A DNA stretch of 64,000 nucleotides, taken from contig NZ_CP149817.1 in NCBI RefSeq assembly GCF_037935975.1, positions 1,736,001 through 1,800,000 on the forward strand. Direction: 5' to 3'. A program made the position numbers and the translations under genes. The DNA comes from Teredinibacter turnerae. GTDB taxonomy: Bacteria > Pseudomonadota > Gammaproteobacteria > Pseudomonadales > Cellvibrionaceae. Below the pieces are notes generated by a model, which saw only the letters and a program-made list of their open reading frames with translations, made no database searches and was not told the origin of the DNA. Below, one piece after another: positions 27,987 through 34,427 of the stretch (positions within the stretch are counted from its first letter, which is position 1; the number at the start of each line of letters is the position of its first letter).

Positions 27987-28259
27987 CTACTTAAGCAACA
28001 ACCAAAAATCGCTGGGAATAAAATCATTCCCGGCATCTAACTCGAGCCACAGCAGGCCCTCATCTACCAGGCGGGCACGGATATGCTCGCCGTAAAACAG
28101 GTTATTGCTAAAGCACAGGTGGGCGTACTGCTTAGTACCCGTTTGTCTGCCCGGCTCACGGTATTCACGCGTACAACTCACGAGCGAGCCAGCTGCGCTG
28201 TCTTTTTCGTTGCTCTTGTAGGCGCAGCTCACCGAAACTGGAGCGCCGCCCATTTCCAT
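27987..28259 (-). CDS. Hypothetical protein, possibly a remnant
   Basis: A 90-codon frame with a fairly protein-like composition (CAYKSNEKDSAAGS, CFSNNLFYGEHIRARL, DEGLLWLELDAGNDFIPSD). There is no ribosome binding site at the ATG, and protein-like sequence seems to continue upstream in frame for about 13 codons (NPQYRPKYLT) until a stop. It may therefore be the 3' part of a broken gene. No family is recognised. It lies between the array and the spondin gene terminator. Confidence 0.35.
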   Translation of the reverse strand: MEMGGAPVSVSCAYKSNEKDSAAGSLVSCTREYREPGRQTGTKQYAHLCFSNNLFYGEHIRARLVDEGLLWLELDAGNDFIPSDFWLLLK

Positions 28260-28329
28260 TGTTAAATACTTTGGCCGGTACTGCGGGTTAAGGCGCGCTC
28301 ACCTCAACACGGTATAAAGCCGCAAAAAT

Positions 28330-28373
28330 AAAAACCCCGCTGGCTCGTGCGTGAAGAAGCCAGCGGGGTTTTT
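28330..28373. terminator. Strong bidirectional intrinsic terminator
   Basis: A 16-bp stem (AAAAACCCCGCTGGCT with AGCCAGCGGGGTTTTT) and 12-nt loop, with T-runs on the exit side in both directions. It follows the stop of the minus-strand spondin lipoprotein gene. Confidence 0.93.
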
Positions 28374-28392
28374 TATTGCCTAGTACCCGCGC

Positions 28393-29154
28393 TTACATTC
28401 GCGTGATTTTAATCATCATCGGGTATTGGTCGAAGCGGTGCGCTTGGTTGAGGGTGGAATCGGCGTAGCCGTCTGCGGAGGTGACTACACCGGGGTGCAT
28501 GGTGACCTGGTCCATAATGTCGTCTCGCATTTCATTAAACCCTTCGCCACCACCAGCGGGCCCGGGAACGGTGCTTGCGGTTTCGGTATTGGCTTCGGTG
28601 CCCGCATCGTAAATCGGCACCAACTGCACCATGGTTTCGCCCATTGCCAGGCTGGCGATATGCAACCCGGTCACGCCAGCGAATGCATCGTTGGTATTGC
28701 CCGCCATGGAGGCCAGGGTTAATTGCCAGTTGTGCATGGCGTAGTCGCTGCTGCTCATGGTGGTGCTGATTTCGAAGCTTACGCTATTGCCGGGCATAAC
28801 CGGGCCATCGCCTGCGGCGCTGCTCATGGCGGAGGTTGCTTCGTCAATAAATTCGGCAGGGGCTCCGGCTTCGGCCAGCATTTCCAGGCCTTCGGATGCA
28901 GGCTCACCAATGTGCCAACCGCGATAGTTCTGCCTGTGCAATAGGGCGGCGTAGGGCGCTAACGGCTGCGCCTGGGTGAGGTTGGTCACCTCGATCTGGT
29001 AGCTCACTGTAACATCGGGTGCAGGCGTGGGTGACGGTGAAGGTGAAGGCGACGGGGCTGATGGGCCGTTGTTGTCATCGTCACCGCCGCAGGCAACCAG
29101 CCATATGGGTGCGGATGCGAGCACACCTATTTTCGCTAAGGTAGTTAATTTCAT
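28393..29154 (-). CDS. Spondin-domain lipoprotein
   Basis: A 253-residue exported protein. A lipoprotein signal ends in LVACGG (Cys at about residue 22), then comes an acidic and Ser-Pro repeat linker (PSAPSPSPSPSPTPAP), then a spondin_N-type beta domain with YQIEVTNLTQAQPLAP, NDAFAGVTGL and the calcium-type motif YDAGTEANTE. Bacterial members are surface or periplasmic proteins of unknown role. It lies 10 bp downstream of a second spondin gene on the same strand, so both are one transcript ending at the terminator. Confidence 0.85.
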   Translation of the reverse strand: MKLTTLAKIGVLASAPIWLVACGGDDDNNGPSAPSPSPSPSPTPAPDVTVSYQIEVTNLTQAQPLAPYAALLHRQNYRGWHIGEPASEGLEMLAEAGAPAEFIDEATSAMSSAAGDGPVMPGNSVSFEISTTMSSSDYAMHNWQLTLASMAGNTNDAFAGVTGLHIASLAMGETMVQLVPIYDAGTEANTETASTVPGPAGGGEGFNEMRDDIMDQVTMHPGVVTSADGYADSTLNQAHRFDQYPMMIKITRM

Positions 29155-29164
29155 GGCGCGCCCC

Positions 29165-29866
29165 TTACTTAACTGTGATTACAACTTTGGCGACCGGGTT
29201 TAACCAGCGGTGAACACGGGAATCCAGGTCACTCATGCCGCCATCTGCCATGGTATCCCCCAGGTTGCCCCGGTGAATATGCACTGTCGGGTTCAGCTCT
29301 TCGGCAGTAACGCCGGTTGCGCCTGCACCGCCCTGGCCGCCAGGGTTACCGGGAATACCGGGGGTGCCGGGCATGCCCGCGCTTGGGCCGACGACGATTT
29401 CGTTATTGGCTTCGGTACCCGCATCGTAGCCATTCAAGTAAAGCGTGTATGTGCCGGTGGTGGTGGGAATGGGCCAGGCGTCGAGGCCGATAAAGCCGTC
29501 GTTGGTGGGCACCATCATGCCGACGATAGACAGGTACATATTGTCGCCGGTATCGATATCCATTGCGTCTGTGGTGGTGGCCGGTGGCAACATGCCGCTG
29601 GCGGGGTTTTCCATATTTACAGCGCCCATGCCGGTAGCGTAGGTTGCCAGGCCGGAGATATCACCACCTTCGGCCATCGCCTGCAGTTCGGTGGATGCCG
29701 CGCTACCCAGTGCGTAAAAATGGGTACTGCTATCGTGGGCACTAATAAGCAAGGGTGCGAAGTAAACACCGTGGGTAAGGTTGGTCACGGAGACATCCAG
29801 CGTCGCCGCCTGGCTGGTGGCTGCAAGAAGCAGAGAAGAACTGAGTAATAACGATTTTATTTTCAT
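29165..29866 (-). CDS. Secreted spondin-domain protein with collagen-like segment
   Basis: About 233 residues: a Sec signal peptide (MKIKSLLLSSSLLLAATSQA), the spondin_N core (LDVSVTNLTHGVYFAPLLI, NDGFIGLDAW, YDAGTEANNE), then a short collagen-like Gly-x-y run (GMPGTPGIPGNPGGQGGAG) and a C-terminal strand. The ATG at 29866 has AGGA at good spacing; the GTG one codon earlier is less likely. It is the first gene of the two-gene spondin unit. Function unknown; a surface or carbohydrate context is only a guess. Confidence 0.85.
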   Translation of the reverse strand: MKIKSLLLSSSLLLAATSQAATLDVSVTNLTHGVYFAPLLISAHDSSTHFYALGSAASTELQAMAEGGDISGLATYATGMGAVNMENPASGMLPPATTTDAMDIDTGDNMYLSIVGMMVPTNDGFIGLDAWPIPTTTGTYTLYLNGYDAGTEANNEIVVGPSAGMPGTPGIPGNPGGQGGAGATGVTAEELNPTVHIHRGNLGDTMADGGMSDLDSRVHRWLNPVAKVVITVK

Positions 29867-29989
29867 CACATAATCCTGGCGTTGAAAGTAGTTAGCTTGC
29901 GTAGGATTAAGGTTAACGATGAGACCTCATCAGAGTTTCACAGAAATATCACAAATTTATAGCGTTTTCAGTTCTTCTTGAGTGGCGTG

Positions 29990-30292
29990 TCAAACTACAA
30001 CAGTGAAGCACTCTAATTGCGGCGGCCCCAGGTAAATATCCCGACGTGCGCCCGCGTTGGCGTGCGCTTTGCGAAAAGCTTCGGATTTTGTCCAATCTTC
30101 GAAATGCTGTTCCGACTCCCAGGTCGCGTGGGACGAAAACAGCACATAGTCCTCGGTTGTTGGGCCTTGCAGCAGGTGGAATTCTTTAAAACCGGGTACG
30201 GTTTCGAGGAAGCTGTTTCTGTCTTTCCAAATGGCAATAAAATCCTGCTCGTGCCCAGGCTTTATTTTGAAGCGATTCATTGCGATATACAT
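29990..30292 (-). CDS. Antibiotic biosynthesis monooxygenase-fold protein (ABM/HmoA-like)
   Basis: A 100-residue single-domain ferredoxin-like protein with the ABM signature (NRFKIKPGHEQDFIAIW near the start, then VPGFKEFHLLQG, YVLFSSHATWESEQHFEDW, SEAFRKAH). Members include heme-degrading IsdG/HmoA enzymes and small quinol monooxygenases. The Trp/His pattern of W-x-S-x-x-x-F and KAH is shared with heme-binding members, but the substrate cannot be assigned. Monocistronic. Confidence 0.85.
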   Translation of the reverse strand: MYIAMNRFKIKPGHEQDFIAIWKDRNSFLETVPGFKEFHLLQGPTTEDYVLFSSHATWESEQHFEDWTKSEAFRKAHANAGARRDIYLGPPQLECFTVVV

Positions 30293-30415
30293 AGGTTCTC
30301 CTGCAGTGTTGGGTTAATCCATGGGGTAGGAGTTTAGCTGCTATTCGGGGAGGAGAAAATCCCCGCGGTATATGGGGTGCTCAAATACGCTTTCTGGTTG
30401 ACCACTATTAACCTA

Positions 30416-30449
30416 GCGATTAAATAGATGATCCTATCTATTTAATCGC
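30416..30449. repeat. 14-bp perfect inverted repeat
   Basis: GCGATTAAATAGAT and ATCTATTTAATCGC separated by GATCCT. It is AT-rich and lies upstream of the ABM-fold gene, which is transcribed away from it, so it could be an operator. There is no T-run for termination. Confidence 0.8.
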
Positions 30450-30546
30450 GCATCCTTGACATATGGACGAAAATTCATGAATATTCTTATATTTCAAGGG
30501 TTTACATTTCCCTTCGGGCAATAATGGCGCTTTTCTGCCCCGCCTG

Positions 30547-30576
30547 TTAACTTGGCAATTTTCATTGCCAAGTTAA
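30547..30576. repeat. 13-bp perfect inverted repeat
   Basis: TTAACTTGGCAAT and ATTGCCAAGTTAA with a 4-nt TTTC loop. No flanking T-tract on either strand. Confidence 0.8.
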
Positions 30577-30636
30577 TCACAGAGGTATCTTTTGCCGAAG
30601 CGTGTGGAGGCAAGCGAAATAGCGAGTGCGCATACA

Positions 30637-30702
30637 CTTAAAGCGCAAACCTGGTGGCGGGGTAGGCTGGGCAACGCCGGGCTTGCCCAGCGCTGCTTTA
30701 AG
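30637..30702. repeat. Nested stem-loop
   Basis: Outer arms CTTAAAGC (30637-30644) and GCTTTAAG (30695-30702) enclose an inner 9-bp stem GCTGGGCAA (30666-30674) with TTGCCCAGC (30683-30691). It lies 40 nt downstream of the stop of the minus-strand small lipoprotein gene and may shape its 3' end. Confidence 0.65.
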
Positions 30703-30741
30703 GTGTGTCAGCGGCGCAGCTATGGCCGCCGACGCAGTGCA

Positions 30742-30921
30742 TTATTTGGTCTTTTTACCGTTTAGTACGCACTCTTTTTGGAAGACTTTTTTGTCATCCG
30801 AGGACAGTTCCATAAAGTCATCTTTTTCTATACCGTTGCACCACTTAGCGCTGCCTACTTCCGGGCTGCAGGCGCTTACAAAACCGATAACCATTGTGAG
30901 GCCAATTAATCTTAACAACAT
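30742..30921 (-). CDS. Small DUF3012-type lipoprotein A
   Basis: A 59-residue protein. The signal peptide runs to a lipobox-like Cys (FVSAC, residue 18), followed by SPEVGSAKWCNGI and a charged tail with a second Cys pair member (KECVLNGKK). The PEVGS-x-x-WC motif is shared with a paralogue at 31169-31354 and defines the DUF3012 family of small lipoproteins of unknown function. It is too short for most gene finders; the paralogy is the main support. Confidence 0.75.
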   Translation of the reverse strand: MLLRLIGLTMVIGFVSACSPEVGSAKWCNGIEKDDFMELSSDDKKVFQKECVLNGKKTK

Positions 30922-31168
30922 TTGTACTACTCCTTTTCTCTTTTAGATAACAACCCGACAACTTCGTACCTGCTGCGGGATAAATGTGGGGCGCTCCCCA
31001 CGAATAGTGGCGTCGCTTTTTTGGCTAAATACAATCAGGCATATAGTTTTCCCGCACAAACACTTCAATGCTTGTGCGGACTGTGTTTATTGCGAAGCAT
31101 GAATCTGTACCGGCTTATCTCGGGCGATCATGCTTTTGACGTATTGTCTTTGTCAGCGACGCTAAAAC

Positions 31169-31354
31169 TTACATGCCGGGCACTTCTATCTTATTCATGA
31201 CGCAATGCTTCATGAACGCCTGACCTTCTTCCATCGTCAGGTCTTGTTGTTTTTTCTTGGTCATATCTTTGCACCATTCTTCACTGCCCACTTCCGGGCC
31301 ACACGCACACAACAACATGGCCGTTGCGGCCAGAACCAGCGTTCTCAAATACAT
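31169..31354 (-). CDS. Small DUF3012-type lipoprotein B
   Basis: A 61-residue paralogue of the preceding gene: signal MYLRTLVLAATAMLLCAC, then GPEVGSEEWCKDM, a Lys/Gln-rich stretch and KHCVMNKIEVPGM. The ATG at 31354 fits the signal peptide; the frame is open upstream but not protein-like. The conserved Cys in EWC and HCV could form a disulfide in the periplasm. Confidence 0.8.
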   Translation of the reverse strand: MYLRTLVLAATAMLLCACGPEVGSEEWCKDMTKKKQQDLTMEEGQAFMKHCVMNKIEVPGM

Positions 31355-31705
31355 AGTTACATCCTTTAATATTTCCTTAACACGTTTTCCAGTTCCCGCA
31401 GGCTCGGAAGCGAGCGGCAGAAAAACGCTGTTTAAATAAGCTTTTTCGTTCACGAGGGGCATTTTTGGCGATGTGCACAGAAGTCCACTCGAGGCGCGTG
31501 ATTCTACGTAGCAGCGGCGTTCAGCAATGTGCGTAAAATGTAAAATTAAATAAATGTGCGAAATTGTGCACGTTGATGATTTGAGTAGGAGAGGGGAAAA
31601 CGCTGGAGCCATTCTTATTCGCATTAACGCGATTTGTATGGATAAAAAATGATACGCTCGTAAACGTTGGGTTCAATGCGGGTTCAGCGAGAGAATAGAC
31701 AGAGG
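31355..31705. other. Intergenic region, nothing recognised
   Basis: It contains the upstream region of small lipoprotein B and the 3' side of the response regulator gene. No ORF, RNA gene or clear hairpin terminator is supported. Confidence 0.5.
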
Positions 31706-32914
31706 TTAAAACAGCTCCACATCGCCGGAGGGGTCCAGCTCGTCTGAGTCTTTTACCGCGAGTGTTTCGGTAATTGTCTGGTGCTGGTTCACGGCGAGTT
31801 GTTCCAATTTGTGGGCGACCGCTTCCAGGTCGTCGAGAATATGGCTGCCGCGCACGAGGGTTTGATGCACGCTTTGGGCGGCATCGTCGAATTGATCGAG
31901 GATGTAATTTTCCTGATCTTCCTCTAACCCCAGGCGGTGCAATTCGAGCGAAAGGCCGGTATTGAGCGACGACATAATATCGCCGACCACCGACTGGTTT
32001 TTTTCCAGCATGTCGCTGATCAGTGTTAGTGAGTTGCGTACGGAATCCACCGCGTTGCCCAGTTCGAGATTCTGTTTGGTAAACGATTGTTCCGCATCGA
32101 TAACGCGGACTTTGGCGTCGACCGCGCCCAGGATAAAGGGCAATACATCTTTTAATCGGCCGTAGCGATTGCGGTCTTCCAGCGGCATGTTTTTTACCAG
32201 GATGGCTACCCGGGGATAGTTAACCTGAGTGCGGCAGCCAAAATCGATAAAACGTTTTTCTGAGTGCAGCATGGCGAGCAGGTCGCGTTCCAGCGGCGCG
32301 ACGCTGGTACCTTTGGTACAGGCAAATTGATTGTCGTGGCGGGAAATAAGCATGAGTGAGGCAGAAAGCTGCATGTCGCGCAGATTAGACGCCAGCTCTT
32401 CGGCGAGTTTGGTGAGAGATGGCACCTGATAAGAGCGCTCCACAAAGCGCACGGCCTTGCCCAGTTCTGCACTGGCGGCGAGTGCCTCCAACGCCGTGTT
32501 TTGCGCGGTCTGGTACGACGATTCCAGCTGCACCCGCTGTTCCATGTAGTCGCTCATTTTATCGAGCTTGGCGTTTAGCAGTTCTGCACTGCAGGGCTTC
32601 ACCAAAAAATCGTCGGCACCGACTTCAAACCCCAGCATGCGCTCGCGCACCGAGCTAAGGGACGACAAAAAGATCACGGGAATATGGGCGGTGGCGTCCT
32701 GGTGTTTGAGAAAGTCGCAAACCTCGTAGCCATTGCGGCCAGGCATTTCCACGTCCAGCAGGATCAGGTCTGGCTTCCACGATTGCGCTTTGGCGATACC
32801 GTCTTGACCGTCTGCGGCAGTTTCCACCTCAAAGCGGTTGGATACGGCTCTAACCAAAACTTTGCGCATGAATCCATCGTCATCGACGATCAGGATGCGG
32901 TTTATTGCTGCCAT
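31706..32914 (-). CDS. Response regulator with unclassified output domain
   Basis: About 402 residues. Residues 1-125 are a CheY-like receiver (RILIVDDDGFMRKVL, phospho-acceptor Asp in LILLDVEMPGRNG, Lys in FLVKPCS). The rest is helical: a coiled-coil-like stretch, a central region around SASLMLISRHDNQFAC, and a C-terminal helical bundle (SVRNSLTLISDMLEKNQS and later). It has no HTH, GGDEF, EAL or HATPase motif, so the output is not DNA binding or c-di-GMP turnover by the usual domains. The ATG at 32914 is preferred to TTG at 32920. No partner kinase is adjacent. Confidence 0.85.
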   Translation of the reverse strand: MAAINRILIVDDDGFMRKVLVRAVSNRFEVETAADGQDGIAKAQSWKPDLILLDVEMPGRNGYEVCDFLKHQDATAHIPVIFLSSLSSVRERMLGFEVGADDFLVKPCSAELLNAKLDKMSDYMEQRVQLESSYQTAQNTALEALAASAELGKAVRFVERSYQVPSLTKLAEELASNLRDMQLSASLMLISRHDNQFACTKGTSVAPLERDLLAMLHSEKRFIDFGCRTQVNYPRVAILVKNMPLEDRNRYGRLKDVLPFILGAVDAKVRVIDAEQSFTKQNLELGNAVDSVRNSLTLISDMLEKNQSVVGDIMSSLNTGLSLELHRLGLEEDQENYILDQFDDAAQSVHQTLVRGSHILDDLEAVAHKLEQLAVNQHQTITETLAVKDSDELDPSGDVELF

Positions 32915-33068
32915 AACCAACCAGAACGTGAGGTGTGTGTTTGCTTAACTTTAGTCAAGATCGCGGTTGGCACTGCTGTTTTGCACGACAGATTGGTTAT
33001 AAAAAACGGTAATTGCTGTAGGTGGTGTGCGGCTTTGCAACTGGTCGTCCTGCGTGCGCAGGCGAGAT

Positions 33069-34427
33069 TCAGGTGAGCCTGTACGGGTCCAGCAGTTCTG
33101 CCAGTTGTTCGCGCGGCAAGTCTGTCATCTCGATGGCGACCTCGAGCACAGGGCGATTTTCTGCGTACGCTTTTTTGGCAATCTCTGCACTTTTCTCGTA
33201 GCCGATTACCGGGTTGAGTGCGGTGACAAGCACCGGGTTTTGGGCGAGGGTGGTGTGCAGTGTGTCGCGATTGAGTTGGGTGCCCGCCAGCGCTTTATCT
33301 GCCAGTACTGTAGCGCCATTCGCAAGAAGCTCAATGCTTTGCAGCAGGTTATAGGCGATAACAGGCAGCATGGTATTTAACTGAAAATTGCCCGCCTGGG
33401 CTGCCATGGTGACAGTGGCATCGTTACCGGTAATTTGAGCTGCAACCATTGCGACGGCTTCCGGGATCACCGGGTTAATCTTGCCTGGCATTATGCTGCT
33501 TCCCGGCTGAAGCGCCGGCAGGGTAATTTCACCCAGGCCCGCGAGCGGGCCGCTGTTCATCCAGCGCAAATCGTTGCTGATTTTAAACAGGTTACTGGCG
33601 GCAGTTTTCAGGTGCCCACTCAATGCGTGCGCGGTGGCTTGCCCACTCATGGCGGCAAAACGGTTCGTCGCCGGGGTGAACAACTCGCCGGTAATTTCAC
33701 TCAAACTGGCTGCCACCTGTGGGCCAAATTCCGCGGTGGCGTTTACACCGGTGCCCACGGCCGTGCCGCCTATTGCCAGCGCGTGTAGTTCTGGTTGCAG
33801 TTGCTGTATGCGGGTGATGTCCTGTTCTACGAGCGTTTGCCAGGCGCTCCATTCCTGATCGACGCGCACCGGCATTGCATCCATTAAATGGGTGCGTCCG
33901 TTTTTAACAATGCCTACGAATGCCTGTCGTTTTTCGCTGAGGATGTGGGCCAGGTGTTTCAGTGCGGGCAGCAATTGCTCGCTCACTGCCAGCGCGGCGC
34001 TGACGTGAATGGCCGTTGGAATAACGTCATTGGAGCTCTGGCCGTAGTTAACATGGTCGTTCGGGTGAACCGGAATATTAGCCCGATTGCTGGCCAGGCT
34101 CGCGATGACTTCGTTGGCATTCATGTTCGTACTGGTGCCAGAGCCGGTTTGGAAAACATCCACCGGAAATTGATCGTCGTGCTCGCCGCGCGCCACCTCG
34201 AAGGCGGCGGCTGCGATGGCGTTGCCAAGGGTAGTCTCTAACGCGCCGTGGCTGGTATTCACTTGCGCACATGCCACTTTGATAAGGCCGAGCGCGCGCA
34301 GGAATTGACGCGGGAGGGCGAGCCCGCTGATCGGAAAGTTTTCCACCGCGCGCTGTGTTTGTGCGCCGTAGAGCGCACCGTCGGGCAGGGTTACCGGCCC
34401 TAGGCTGTCTTTTTCGCGGCGGGGCAT
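33069..34427 (-). CDS. fumC: Class II fumarate hydratase
   Basis: A 452-residue fumarase/aspartase superfamily enzyme interconverting fumarate and malate. The signature GSSIMPGKINPV, the active-site regions TGSGTSTNMNANEVI and GRTHLMDAMPV, and YGQSSNDVIPTAIH are all present. The ATG at 34427 gives the usual N-terminus (MPRREKDSLGPV). Its start overlaps the acnA stop in TGATG, so translation is probably coupled to aconitase, the preceding TCA-cycle step but one. Confidence 0.95.
   Translation of the reverse strand: MPRREKDSLGPVTLPDGALYGAQTQRAVENFPISGLALPRQFLRALGLIKVACAQVNTSHGALETTLGNAIAAAAFEVARGEHDDQFPVDVFQTGSGTSTNMNANEVIASLASNRANIPVHPNDHVNYGQSSNDVIPTAIHVSAALAVSEQLLPALKHLAHILSEKRQAFVGIVKNGRTHLMDAMPVRVDQEWSAWQTLVEQDITRIQQLQPELHALAIGGTAVGTGVNATAEFGPQVAASLSEITGELFTPATNRFAAMSGQATAHALSGHLKTAASNLFKISNDLRWMNSGPLAGLGEITLPALQPGSSIMPGKINPVIPEAVAMVAAQITGNDATVTMAAQAGNFQLNTMLPVIAYNLLQSIELLANGATVLADKALAGTQLNRDTLHTTLAQNPVLVTALNPVIGYEKSAEIAKKAYAENRPVLEVAIEMTDLPREQLAELLDPYRLT

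Larger units (their letters stand above)
30293..30741. other. Palindrome-rich intergenic region
   Basis: No gene is supported here. Three stem-loops occupy much of it and are listed separately (30416-30449, 30547-30576 and 30637-30702). Plus-strand reading frames covering 30626-30946 are shadows of the lipoprotein gene at 30742-30921. Confidence 0.6.

Noticed and set aside
28083-28265. Plus-strand 60-codon ORF beside the spondin genes
   Set aside because: Shadow of the minus-strand frame at 27987-28259 without its own support.
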